Source: Planctomycetota bacterium
Lineage (GTDB): Bacteria > Planctomycetota > Planctomycetia > Pirellulales > Thermoguttaceae
Direction of reading: 5' to 3'
Length of the DNA: 33,779 nt
Assembly (NCBI GenBank): GCA_030611515.1
Contig: JAUWPQ010000014.1
Location: 1 to 33,779 of the forward strand
Made by a program: the position numbers and the translations under genes. The stretch's first letter is position 1; each line of letters begins with the position of its first letter. Positions 25,324-33,779 of the stretch are shown here, in pieces. The notes under the pieces are model-generated. The model made no database searches, was not told the DNA's origin, and saw only the letters and a list, made by a program, of their open reading frames with translations.

Positions 25324-25530
25324 TCAAGAAAAAAACGACGAAAAGCTCACCTTTGAACCAACTTCGACGGCCCGATTAGGATCACCGAGTAAACGTCGCA
25401 AGTCTTCGGGACGATAATATCCCGTACTTTGGAAATGCTCTTGCATTTCCCGGACCCAATCGGCCGGCGGAAGTTGCCTTAGCTTGGCTTGAATTTCACG
25501 CTGAAGATCATCGTTGGTCGCGGTAGACAT
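25324..25530 (-). CDS. Small conserved protein of unknown function
   Basis: Soluble protein of 68 aa (MSTATNDDLQREIQAKLRQL...) with a TGYYRPEDLRRLLGDPNRA segment. I do not recognise the family, though similar short proteins appear in planctomycetes. ATG 25530 is favoured because GGAGG lies about eight bases before it; a longer frame from 25563 has no such site. It overlaps the shifted C-terminal end of the preceding peptidase gene. It may be a regulator or antitoxin-like protein, but nothing shows this. Confidence 0.6.
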   Translation of the reverse strand: MSTATNDDLQREIQAKLRQLPPADWVREMQEHFQSTGYYRPEDLRRLLGDPNRAVEVGSKVSFSSFFS

Positions 25531-25672
25531 CGAATACACCTCCATCGCCAATGGCAGCGTCAAACTTCTTGTGACGCACCCAACGGAATTTTCTGTCGGT
25601 CGTAATAACCGCTACCTCTACCGGCCCCCCACAGACGGGTTCCATGTGCGAAAACTTCATCGTCTTTATTGT
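25508..25672 (-). pseudogene. Out-of-frame C-terminal part of the proteasome-like gene
   Basis: The overlapping minus-strand frame reads [20 protein letters not shown], then [21 protein letters not shown], and is a much more natural C-terminus than the frame of the main gene. Joining at about 25672 requires removal of one base. It ends within the next gene at 25508. A sequencing error or a recent frameshift mutation could explain it. Confidence 0.65.
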
Positions 25673-26411
25673 AGGTATAGATTGACCCATGCACCCAGTC
25701 AATCGCCTCGCGAATTGGCAGGTCAAAGGGCTGCCCCAGACAATATGGCTGAATGAGATCAAAAAGTTCTTCGTGGCTGCCCGACCATTTCCCAGACTGC
25801 AAAATTGTGGAGAAAAGAGACTCATCTATCCCGTAAATTAGTCTGCCAACTAAATTAGGACAGCCCCAGAATCGAGTGCTTCCCATAGAAAGCGGAGATA
25901 CTGGACCAGGACTGGTAAGTGTCGGATCGTAAAGAATCTCAAAGGCTGCGGGGTTGTGGTCATTCGTCAGATATCCGCCAATGCAAAAGCCCCCGGAAAA
26001 ATTTCGCAAAAGCCAATCGAGTTCGTTCTCTTCCTTTGGTGTTCTCGTTTGTTGATATCGCAATTGTTGAGCACGCTGCATTAACTTAACAAACTCGGAT
26101 GAGTAAGCGTTCCAGAAAAACTGGTTCCAGCGGTTGGCGACATCCTCCATCAACTGAGCGCCTTGATCGACGAGTAAATCGGCAAACTGTGCGATTAGTG
26201 TCCGATAGCTGATGTTGCGAAGATTGCCAAGTCCCCACATGGTCATTGCCAGCGTGCTGTTCTCGCCGATCTGGAAAATCTTCTGTGCGAAATTGTAGTG
26301 GTGAATGGCACCTGACACCTCCGGCCTGGGGCCTGGAACAAACATGGTTGTAGTGCTGTCTGCTCCAAACACCACGCCTTCGGTAGAAAGATAGCAAGCG
26401 GCGATTGTCAT
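25560..26411 (-). CDS. Proteasome-like Ntn hydrolase, C-terminus shifted out of frame
   Basis: Standalone protein of 283 aa beginning [20 protein letters not shown]. After Met removal, Thr would be residue 1, Asp falls at 17 in GADST and a Lys stands in QKIF, equivalent to the T1/D17/K33 catalytic set of proteasome beta subunits (family knowledge). A ten-residue insertion precedes the Lys. The rest ([24 protein letters not shown]) fits an N-terminal nucleophile hydrolase. The reading frame after position 25672 ([11 protein letters not shown]...) looks unnatural, whereas the next frame continues sensibly (see 25508-25672). The ATG overlaps the dapA stop (ATGA). Composition is AT-richer than the neighbours. 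Confidence 0.72.
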   Translation of the reverse strand: MTIAACYLSTEGVVFGADSTTTMFVPGPRPEVSGAIHHYNFAQKIFQIGENSTLAMTMWGLGNLRNISYRTLIAQFADLLVDQGAQLMEDVANRWNQFFWNAYSSEFVKLMQRAQQLRYQQTRTPKEENELDWLLRNFSGGFCIGGYLTNDHNPAAFEILYDPTLTSPGPVSPLSMGSTRFWGCPNLVGRLIYGIDESLFSTILQSGKWSGSHEELFDLIQPYCLGQPFDLPIREAIDWVHGSIYTYNKDDEVFAHGTRLWGAGRGSGYYDRQKIPLGASQEV

Positions 26412-27310
26412 TGCAGCATCTCCACTGAAAGGTCATATCGCACCAGCGTCTCCCGCAGGCTCTTCTCTTCGGCAGGGGTAAGTTGCGTCAGCGGCAAACG
26501 CAACTCACCGGTGTCGCGGCCGAGCATCCGCATCGCCGCCTTGATCGGTATGGGATTGGTCGACAAGGAGAGCATGTCGCGGCAGAGGGGAAACAGCTTG
26601 TGGTGCAGACGCCGCGCTTCGGCCATGTCGTCCGAGTTGAACGCCTCGATCAACGCGATCACGTCCTTCGGCACGATGTTGCCCACGACCGAAACGACTC
26701 CGCGGGCGCCGACTGCCATCAGCGGCAAGGTCAGGCTGTCGTCGCCGCTCAGCACGGTCAGATCGGTGGCATTGATGATTTGCGATGCCTGGTCCAGCGA
26801 TCCGGTGGCCTCCTTGACCATGGTGATGTTCGGCAACTCCGCCATCCGCACGATCGTCTCCGGCTCGATGTTCTTTCCGGTCCGGCCGGGGATGTTGTAA
26901 ACGCAGATGGGGATTTCGACGGCTTGGGCAATGGCCTGAAAGTGCTGGAAGAAACCTTCCTGCGTCGGCTTGTTGTAGTAAGGGGCGACAACCAGTGCGG
27001 CGTCGGCCCCGACCTTGGCTGCCCAGCGGGTCAGACGCAACGCCTCGTCGGTGCTGTTCGAGCCGGTGCCGGCCATCACCTTGATCCGTCCGGCGGCGGC
27101 CTCGACCGCGGCCGATATCACGCGTTGGTGCTCGTCGTGGGAGAGCGTGGGACATTCGCCGGTGGTGCCCACCGGACAGACGCACGTCGTGCCCGAAGCG
27201 ACCTGAAACTCAACCTGGCGCTGCAACGCCTCGAAGTCCACCTGACCCGCGCGAAACGGCGTGATCGTGGCGACCGAAAGACCGGCGAATTCTTCGCTTC
27301 TGGTTTGCAT
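26408..27310 (-). CDS. dapA: 4-hydroxy-tetrahydrodipicolinate synthase
   Basis: Cytosolic aldolase-type enzyme of 300 aa that condenses pyruvate with aspartate semialdehyde, the first step of the diaminopimelate/lysine pathway for cell-wall precursors. The family blocks are visible: [35 protein letters not shown] with the catalytic Tyr, and the Schiff-base Lys in MVKEATGSL, then [13 protein letters not shown] 27310 ([11 protein letters not shown]) is chosen; a longer open frame runs back through a palindromic repeat to 27418 and was rejected. Its stop overlaps the start of the proteasome-like gene. It lies downstream of pdxJ. Confidence 0.93.
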   Translation of the reverse strand: MQTRSEEFAGLSVATITPFRAGQVDFEALQRQVEFQVASGTTCVCPVGTTGECPTLSHDEHQRVISAAVEAAAGRIKVMAGTGSNSTDEALRLTRWAAKVGADAALVVAPYYNKPTQEGFFQHFQAIAQAVEIPICVYNIPGRTGKNIEPETIVRMAELPNITMVKEATGSLDQASQIINATDLTVLSGDDSLTLPLMAVGARGVVSVVGNIVPKDVIALIEAFNSDDMAEARRLHHKLFPLCRDMLSLSTNPIPIKAAMRMLGRDTGELRLPLTQLTPAEEKSLRETLVRYDLSVEMLQ

Positions 27311-27324
27311 GGTTTGATTAGATA

Positions 27325-27395
27325 AGTAGGGTGCGTCCTCGACGCACCAATATTTTTGGTTGTTTGGTTGTGGTGCGTCAAGGACGCACCCTACT
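27325..27395. repeat. Nested inverted repeat in the dapA leader
   Basis: Arms 27325-27348 and 27372-27395 are reverse complements with one mismatch in 24. Each arm contains the small palindrome GGTGCGTC/GACGCACC. It lies 15 bases before the dapA start on the transcribed strand and would form a long hairpin in the mRNA. Confidence 0.88.
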
Positions 27396-27396
27396 A

Positions 27397-27417
27397 ACTG
27401 ATAACTGACAACTGACA
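27397..27417. repeat. Short heptamer array between pdxJ and dapA
   Basis: Three units (ACTGATA, ACTGACA, ACTGACA), then ACTCACG, which runs into the pdxJ stop. Same family as 23361-23402. Confidence 0.7.
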
Positions 27418-27419
27418 AC

Positions 27420-28133
27420 TCACGACACCAGCCGCTTCATCTCCCGCACCGCCTCCTGGAAGCCGACCATGATGGCGCGGGCGATGATGCTGTGTCCGAT
27501 GTTCAGTTCGTGCATGTCTTCGATGGCCGCGACTGGTTTGACGTTGCGATAAGTCAGCCCGTGGCCGGCATGGAGTGTCAGCCCGGCCTGACGGACCAGT
27601 GCGCCGACCTTTATCAGATTGTCTAGTTCTTTCTCCTGTTCGGCGCCCGGCGAGGCCAGGGCGTATTGGCCGGTGTGCAATTCGACGGCGTCGACCGCCA
27701 GACGGGCGGCTTGCTCGATCTGACGCGGATCGGGGTCCAGAAACAGGCTGACCGAGACGCCGGCCTCGCGGAGCCGATCGACCGCCGGAGCGACCCGATC
27801 GTATTGCCCGGCGACGTCCAGCCCGCCCTCGGTGGTGATTTCTTCCCGACGCTCGGGCACCAACGTTGCCTGATCGGGCTTCACCTCCCGAGCGATTTCG
27901 ATGATCTCCGGCTCGCAGGCCATCTCCAGATTCAGCTTGACGGCGACCGTCTCGCGGAGGATTCGCAGGTCGCGGTCGCAGATGTGGCGGCGGTCCTCGC
28001 GGAGGTGTATGGTGATGCCGTCGGCACCGCCCAATTCGGCCAGGGCGGCCGCCCAAACCGGATCCGGCTCGTAGGTCATCCGCGCCTGTCGCACGGTGGC
28101 CACGTGATCGATATTTATGCCAAGTTGTACCAT
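27420..28133 (-). CDS. pdxJ: Pyridoxine 5'-phosphate synthase
   Basis: Cytosolic TIM-barrel enzyme of 237 aa that closes the ring of vitamin B6 from 1-deoxyxylulose 5-phosphate and 3-amino-2-oxopropyl phosphate. Signature segments: [46 protein letters not shown] and [10 protein letters not shown]. The start ATG 28133 ([10 protein letters not shown]) is the family start; an open frame running back to 28349 crosses a palindromic repeat and is not coding. No ribosome site precedes the ATG; a TATAAT lies seven bases upstream, suggesting a leaderless transcript. First gene of the pdxJ-dapA group. Confidence 0.94.
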   Translation of the reverse strand: MVQLGINIDHVATVRQARMTYEPDPVWAAALAELGGADGITIHLREDRRHICDRDLRILRETVAVKLNLEMACEPEIIEIAREVKPDQATLVPERREEITTEGGLDVAGQYDRVAPAVDRLREAGVSVSLFLDPDPRQIEQAARLAVDAVELHTGQYALASPGAEQEKELDNLIKVGALVRQAGLTLHAGHGLTYRNVKPVAAIEDMHELNIGHSIIARAIMVGFQEAVREMKRLVS

Positions 28134-28140
28134 GAGGCCG

Positions 28141-28168
28141 ATTATAGCGGCTCCACTGTTGGAGGCAA
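28141..28168 (-). promoter_or_regulatory. Candidate sigma-70 promoter for leaderless pdxJ mRNA
   Basis: On the minus strand TTGCCT (28168-28163) and TATAAT (28146-28141) are separated by 16 bases. Only seven bases separate the -10 from the pdxJ ATG, so transcription would begin at or next to the start codon. Confidence 0.6.
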
Positions 28169-28251
28169 GACATCCGTATTCGGAACCATCCACCTTTATA
28201 ATGCAAGGTGAATTGGCCGCGAACATGTTGGGGCGGCTGTTTACGGGATTC

Positions 28252-28390
<139 letters not shown>

Positions 28391-28426
28391 TGCCGAAAAT
28401 CGGAAGTGTGCCGAAGAGCGATCGGA

Positions 28427-28831
28427 TTACCGCCGCATGGCGGGAACCGACCGGCGGGCCGTCCAACCGGTGGCGGGCAACGTGTCCGGAGAAGTTGGCG
28501 ACGAGCGCCAGGCCATTTGGGAAGATTCGGTCGGCGCGACGGCAGGTTCCACCACTCGGTCGGTGACCGAGAGGATCTGCTCCGAGCCGGGCACGTCGCC
28601 CAACCGCATCTCGCCTTCCACGTATTCTTGGTACTGTTCGGCCTGGGCCGGCATCGACGCCGGCGTGTTATCGAGAATCGATCCTGCCCGCGATTGCATC
28701 GAACACGACTGGCAGTCGGGGGCATAATCGTAGACCGGCCCACAATAGTCAAAGGGATGTTGACACATCCGGCAGCCGGCTAGAGTGAACAAAACCGCAA
28801 CTAATCCCAACCCCATTGCCATGCGGAGCAT
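28427..28831 (-). CDS. Small lipoprotein, planctomycete type
   Basis: Probable envelope lipoprotein of 134 aa. The signal peptide MLRMAMGLGLVAVLFTLAGC ends at a lipobox (LAGC). After it comes a cysteine-rich start (RMCQHPFDYCGPVYDY) that I believe is common in planctomycete lipoproteins; function unknown. The rest is polar and likely disordered. ATG 28831 is preceded by a run of eight Gs, unusual as a ribosome site. Its 3' end lies near the repeat at 28252-28390. Confidence 0.65.
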   Translation of the reverse strand: MLRMAMGLGLVAVLFTLAGCRMCQHPFDYCGPVYDYAPDCQSCSMQSRAGSILDNTPASMPAQAEQYQEYVEGEMRLGDVPGSEQILSVTDRVVEPAVAPTESSQMAWRSSPTSPDTLPATGWTARRSVPAMRR

Positions 28832-29115
28832 GAAAGAACCCCCCCCACCAAAAGGCGATATGAACCGATTCCCCTCCAATAAGACGATCTACAACGGTAT
28901 TCTTCGGCTGAAAAGCTTACCCAATCAGAATAATTCTTAAAATCGGCCAGAAAAGGCGGGGGCTGCGCAAACAAGTGAAATGCGGCGGTAAGGGAAGCAA
29001 TCGAGCCTCGATCATTACCTGCACATTTATTCAGCGCGGCGAGGGATATGGGGTAATTGGGAAGAATTTTGCGTAAGTATAATGGGAACAGCGGCTTTGG
29101 GAAGTAATACCCATA
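28832..29115. other. Divergent intergenic region without a gene
   Basis: No plausible coding frame. It separates the minus-strand lipoprotein from the plus-strand response regulator and is AT-richer than its surroundings. Confidence 0.5.
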
Positions 29116-29143
29116 TTGACAGGCACGGGGAGATAGCTATAAT
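29116..29143 (+). promoter_or_regulatory. Strong consensus sigma-70 promoter of the response-regulator gene
   Basis: TTGACA (29116-29121) and TATAAT (29138-29143), both perfect hexamers, with a 16-base spacer. The ATG is at 29288, so the leader is about 137 bases. Confidence 0.8.
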
Positions 29144-29287
29144 CGAGGGCAATTGGCAAGTTCGGCAATATTGGAAGGGCCGGACGATCTTGCCGTTTGC
29201 ATAGAGCATAGGGATGTGAAGAGTTTGCGGCAGTCGCGAACTCAGGGTGAACTCTCAAGCCAGTTTGACAAGGATGGTGAGGTAATT

Positions 29288-29869
29288 ATGAAAACAGTGT
29301 TCACTACCGGCGAAGCAGCCAAGATATGCAAGGTTTCCCAGCAGACCATCATTCGCTGTTTTGACTCGGGGCAACTGAAGGGTTTCCGCGTGCCGGGGAG
29401 CCGGTTCCGACGCATCCCCCGCGAACAACTCTTTACGTTCATGCGCGACAACGGTATCCCCACCGACGCCCTGGAGAGCGGCAAGCGAAGGGTTATGATC
29501 GTCGACGACGACGAGGAGTTGGTCGAGTTGATTACCGACGCCCTGGATCGCGACGGACGATTCGAGACCCGCAGCGTCAACAACGGCTTCGACGCCGGCA
29601 TGATGGTCAAGGAGTACCGCCCCGACCTGATCGTGCTCGACATAATGCTCCCGGACATCAACGGCAAGGAAGTCTGCCAGCGGGTCCGCAACGACAAGAG
29701 CATGGACGACGTCCGCATCATCTGTATCTCCGGCATGGTCGAGGAGGACAAGGTCAGCGAGTTGAAGGAGGCCGGCGCCAACGACTTCATGCACAAGCCG
29801 TTCGAGGTCGAACGACTCGTGGAGCGGATGTGCCAACATCTGGACATCGAGGTGATCACCAACGCATAG
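29288..29869 (+). CDS. Response regulator with N-terminal excisionase-type HTH and receiver domain
   Basis: Cytosolic protein of 193 aa. Residues 1-50 form a MerR/excisionase-like helix-turn-helix (FTTGEAAKICKVSQQTIIRC, then SRFRRIPREQL). Residues of about 70-190 form a CheY-like receiver: acidic pocket IVDDDEEL, phospho-acceptor Asp in LIVLDIMLPD, and the Lys in MHKPFE. The order is unusual, since most regulators put the receiver first and the DNA-binding domain last. The ATG has GAGGT upstream. The consensus promoter and the histidine kinase downstream suggest a two-component pair; the stimulus is unknown. Confidence 0.88.
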   Translation: MKTVFTTGEAAKICKVSQQTIIRCFDSGQLKGFRVPGSRFRRIPREQLFTFMRDNGIPTDALESGKRRVMIVDDDEELVELITDALDRDGRFETRSVNNGFDAGMMVKEYRPDLIVLDIMLPDINGKEVCQRVRNDKSMDDVRIICISGMVEEDKVSELKEAGANDFMHKPFEVERLVERMCQHLDIEVITNA

Positions 29870-29955
29870 GCGCTTGAAGTCGTCGGAAGCATCCGCCGGA
29901 CCGCTTGCGGTTTCGCAAGACGAGCGTCGTTGTATGCCTGCAAATCGCACCGCTC

Positions 29956-30889
<934 letters not shown>

Positions 30890-33301
30890 CTAAAACACTT
30901 CCGTGTCTGCTTCCTTCGTGAACGGCCGAGGGAGCGAGGGGGCGGTTAGCTCGGCGCGGAAACGATACCGGCCGGTGCGCAACGTGCGTACCCGCACGCG
31001 ATACGTCATCGACCCGCCCGGCTGCAACTCGTCGATCGGGTCGAACTGGACCTCCTGGCCGTCGATCTTGAATTTGTCCGGCGGCGCGGTACCCAGCGGG
31101 TTTGGCGTCATCCCCTCGGGCACGGTTGCCGTTACGCTGATCCGCCGATAAGTGACCGATCCGATATTGGTCACCCGAATCTCGTAGGTCAACTCGTTGC
31201 CTTCCGCCACCGGATTGCGCAAACCGACGGCGGTGAAAATCAAACCGTCGGCGGCCGGCGGTTCTTCGGCCGAGACAATCTCCAGGCAAGTTTCATCCTC
31301 CACCCGGCTGCCGTCGGGCAGAACGACGCTCACGCGGTTGCAGGCTCTGGCCGAGACGGCTTGACATTCGCACAGGATCGTCAGAGGGACCGACTGACCG
31401 GCCGGCAGATTGTCGATGGTCCAGGTCAATGTGTTTTGCTCGACGCGGGAGCCTCGGGTAGCCTCCTTGGGTAAAAGGGCGTGGTCCCAACTGTTGACGA
31501 CTTTCAGGCCGCTTAGCGACACGGCGCCCGTGTTCGTCAGGTCGATGGTGAACCGTGCCATCTCGCCCACGACGTGCTTTTCGGGACCGGAGATTTCGAC
31601 CTTCAGCGTGGGGCGTTGCTCGCCGCCGGGTGGCGGAAAAACGCCCGGTTGGCCGGCTCCCGGCGCGGCGGCGACCGTAACGCAGGCCCGCGCGCCGGCC
31701 GGCGCAACGGTTGGCCCGGCAACCTCGACGGTGTGGCAGAGCCGGCCGGGTCTGGTCGCTTGCAATGTTACGCCGATCCGTTTCGACTGGCCCGCGGCCA
31801 GATCGCCCAATTTTCGCTTGAGGACGCTCTGTCCCCCGGCCTCCTTGTGTTCCAGACCCGGATCGAGCCGGTCGGTAACCACCAGATCAGCGGCCGTGGA
31901 CTGGCCGCGATTGGTCACGGTTATCTCGAAATAGACCTCGCCGCCGACGGCGACTTGTTCGGGACCGGTCATCCGCACGTCGAGCGTTGAAAGGCCAACG
32001 GTCGTGGTCGCGCAGCCGGTGGCTTTCAATCCTCCGACGGCGGTGGCTTGGCAACAGTTGGTCACGCTTCCCGGCCTCTGCGACCGAAGGCGGACCTCGA
32101 TCGTGCTGTGCTGTCTGGCCCCGAGTTCGCCCAACCGCCAAGTGAGCTTATTGCCCGCGGACTCGGCTTGGGGGACGCTGTCGATGAACGTCAACCCTTC
32201 GGGCACGTCGTATTCGACCGTCACCTCCTTGGCCGGCAGGTCGCCGGGGTTGCTCAGTTCGATCCGGTAGGTCAACATTTCGCCGACGTTGGCCGAGGCC
32301 GGTCCGGTCAGACGGACGGCCAGGTCGGGGGCGGACCAGGTTTGGGTGGTCGAGCCTCGGTCGACGACCAATCTTCGCCCGCCGGCGCCGGGAATATCCC
32401 CCGGACGGATCACCTCGATGCAGATATGGTTGGTTCCGTGTGCCGGTTGGGTCTGGAAGATTTCGACGCTTGCCTGTCCGGCGGAATTGATCGGCACTTC
32501 GACGGTCTGCACCCCGTCGGGCGCAAATCCGGCCGGCGGCCCGCCGGCAATCTCGTAACGGACACGCCAATTCTCGCAAGGCGATTGGTCGGACTGCCGC
32601 GTGACGGTGGTGATAAGCACGTGCCGCGAGCCGGCCGGGGCGATCGACGGCGGCGGGTACTGCCATTGTGCGTCCACCCAGTGGACCCTCGCCGAGCGGA
32701 TGCGGGTTTCCCAGCCGTACACGTCCGGGGCCATGACCGTGACGTTGCTGGTCCCCTCGACGGGCGAGGTCAAGGTAATCCAACTCTGACCGCGGAGGAC
32801 CATCACGTCGTCGTCCGGCGTGCTGGTGCCTCGGTTCAGCCGAATGTTGCTTCGACCGGTGCTGCCGATGGCGAATGTGTTGCTGACCTTCCGGGGCCAG
32901 TTGAAGTCGCCCACCAGGAGATCGGTGAAACCGCCTTTTTCGACGGCCACGAATTGTCCGACGCTGCCCGCGGCGATGGTCCATTCGAGCCGCCGGTTGG
33001 TCCGCAAGTATCCGTCGGCCGCGCCCACGCCGGCCGTCAGGATTACCTCGCTGCCGACCCGGGCGACCGTCTCGTGGGGCGTGAGCAGTACGACTACGTC
33101 GTCCCAGGGGAGTTTACCCATCGGATCGTCGTAATATCGCTGGTTCGACGGATCGGAGGCGGCCGGCGCCGGCGGGGATGCAAAGACGTGTTCGCCCGTT
33201 GGATCGATGCCGGAGGAGGGAGCACCGACGCAACCGGCCGCCAAGACGCAAAGCGCCGCGGTGGTGGCCACCAGCCATTCTATCTTCCATGAACGCCACA
33301 T
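30890..33301 (-). CDS. Large surface lipoprotein with DUF11-type repeats
   Basis: Envelope lipoprotein of 803 aa. The signal peptide ends at LAAGC. Residues of about 25-320 are a beta-rich domain. Four DUF11-like (CARDB/invasin-like) beta-sandwich repeats follow, recognisable by openings such as LTGPASANVGEMLTYRI, MTGPEQVAVGGEVYFEI, ISGPEKHVVGEMARFTI and a final NPVAEGNELTYEIRVTN. Each repeat has the (T/N)xG..(T/A) pattern with LPAG/QP-type turns. Cysteine pairs (CENW, CCQAT, CECQAV) may form disulfides. Such proteins are structural or adhesive at the cell surface. Start ATG 33301 (MWRSWKIEW) has GAGGA upstream; an extension to 33334 is not needed. The gene ends against copy D of the repeat. 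Confidence 0.86.
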   Translation of the reverse strand: MWRSWKIEWLVATTAALCVLAAGCVGAPSSGIDPTGEHVFASPPAPAASDPSNQRYYDDPMGKLPWDDVVVLLTPHETVARVGSEVILTAGVGAADGYLRTNRRLEWTIAAGSVGQFVAVEKGGFTDLLVGDFNWPRKVSNTFAIGSTGRSNIRLNRGTSTPDDDVMVLRGQSWITLTSPVEGTSNVTVMAPDVYGWETRIRSARVHWVDAQWQYPPPSIAPAGSRHVLITTVTRQSDQSPCENWRVRYEIAGGPPAGFAPDGVQTVEVPINSAGQASVEIFQTQPAHGTNHICIEVIRPGDIPGAGGRRLVVDRGSTTQTWSAPDLAVRLTGPASANVGEMLTYRIELSNPGDLPAKEVTVEYDVPEGLTFIDSVPQAESAGNKLTWRLGELGARQHSTIEVRLRSQRPGSVTNCCQATAVGGLKATGCATTTVGLSTLDVRMTGPEQVAVGGEVYFEITVTNRGQSTAADLVVTDRLDPGLEHKEAGGQSVLKRKLGDLAAGQSKRIGVTLQATRPGRLCHTVEVAGPTVAPAGARACVTVAAAPGAGQPGVFPPPGGEQRPTLKVEISGPEKHVVGEMARFTIDLTNTGAVSLSGLKVVNSWDHALLPKEATRGSRVEQNTLTWTIDNLPAGQSVPLTILCECQAVSARACNRVSVVLPDGSRVEDETCLEIVSAEEPPAADGLIFTAVGLRNPVAEGNELTYEIRVTNIGSVTYRRISVTATVPEGMTPNPLGTAPPDKFKIDGQEVQFDPIDELQPGGSMTYRVRVRTLRTGRYRFRAELTAPSLPRPFTKEADTEVF

Positions 33302-33571
33302 GGCCCATTCCTCGGGACCAGCAAAGCAAGACACATATTACTCCACCATGAAATCGTACCACGTTCCCCGGTTGGACGTGGAATTTTTGCATCGTGGGAC
33401 GTTGCGGAAAGGAAACGCGCCGATACGTTCGGCACAATCGGCGCAATCCGAACAGAAAGTAACCCTTGGTATGGGTGGCGCGTCGGTCTGAGTGGCACGT
33501 CCCGCTGATAATCCGGAGATAAACTATACTTGTTATATCACCTGGGAGCATACCACAAAGGAAGGCAAATC

Positions 33572-33779
33572 ATGGCCGAATACGTCGTTTGGAAACCGTA
33601 CTACAGCGTCAACGACGCTTCGCTCGACATCGAGCACCAGATCATCCTCGGACTGATTAACGAGTTGTACGCGGCCATGATCTCTAAAAAGCGAGAGGCC
33701 GACCTGAAGGCGATCTCCGCCCGGCTGGTCCGGTATACAAACACTCATTTCCAGCACGAAGAGCAGGTTATGAAGGAAT
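33572..33779 (+). CDS. Bacteriohemerythrin, N-terminal part (cut by window edge)
   Basis: The first 69 codons of a hemerythrin-like O2-binding protein with a non-heme di-iron centre. Visible ligands: His in LDIEHQIILG and the two His of THFQHEEQVM, in the family pattern H...HxxxE. The start ATG has AAAGGAAGG just upstream. Bacteriohemerythrins bind or sense oxygen and fit a microaerobic or anaerobic organism with O2-sensitive hydrogenases; this link is inference. Divergent from the DUF11 gene, with a 270-bp shared upstream region containing TATACT at 33525-33530 without a good -35. Confidence 0.88.
   Translation, partial: MAEYVVWKPYYSVNDASLDIEHQIILGLINELYAAMISKKREADLKAISARLVRYTNTHFQHEEQVMKE

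Noticed and set aside
33493-33508. Sigma-54 promoter (TGGCAC) before the hemerythrin gene.
   Set aside because: The distance from GG to GC does not fit the -24/-12 rule.

Overview
The window looks like a chromosomal segment of a planctomycete (Planctomycetota, possibly Pirellulales-like). This is inferred from three PEP-CTERM secreted proteins, a DUF11-repeat lipoprotein, small lipoproteins, GC-rich genes separated by palindromic repeats, and the housekeeping gene styles; no rRNA or tRNA gene is present to confirm it.

Layout: 199-953, a nucleotidyltransferase/HEPN pair; 1030-1755, a minus-strand PEP-CTERM protein behind a duplicated leader; 2523-4133, glycyl-tRNA synthetase. 4495-15015 is the centrepiece, an eight-gene redox operon: a soluble HdrD-like protein, EtfB, EtfA, a membrane cytochrome-b/FeS/CCG fusion resembling EtfAB:quinone oxidoreductase, HdrA, MvhD, and the small and large subunits of a [NiFe] hydrogenase. 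It is followed by a D-2-hydroxyacid dehydrogenase (15159-16151), a Ser/Thr kinase (16337-17449), a RelE-like toxin-antitoxin pair (17592-18066), a GGQ release-factor-like protein (18071-18718), a glycine-zipper lipoprotein (18832-19464), two more PEP-CTERM genes (19609-21356, minus), pabB-pabA (21802-24020), and a minus-strand group reading pdxJ, dapA, a proteasome-like peptidase with a frameshift, a 68-aa protein and a GT4 glycosyltransferase (28133 down to 24172). The right end has a small lipoprotein, an HTH-receiver response regulator with a soluble histidine kinase (29288-30777), the DUF11 lipoprotein (30890-33301, minus) and the start of a bacteriohemerythrin (33572 to the edge).

Functional reading: HdrA with MvhDGA is the known H2-linked flavin-based bifurcating module. 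EtfAB plus a cytochrome-b/CCG membrane protein is the known route between acyl-CoA dehydrogenases or NADH and menaquinone. Their union in one coupled operon suggests one electron-exchange system joining H2, ferredoxin, Etf and quinone.

The second theme is repeats. Several families of nested palindromes (REPIN-like) fill the intergenic gaps, and members of four of them lie in frame inside real genes: the GGQ protein, PabB (two elements), the histidine kinase and the membrane Hdr/EMO protein. Heptamer tandem arrays sit directly before start codons in place of Shine-Dalgarno sites. Three short duplications (1751-1893, 9725-9849, 28252-28390) look like footprints of recent insertion or slippage.
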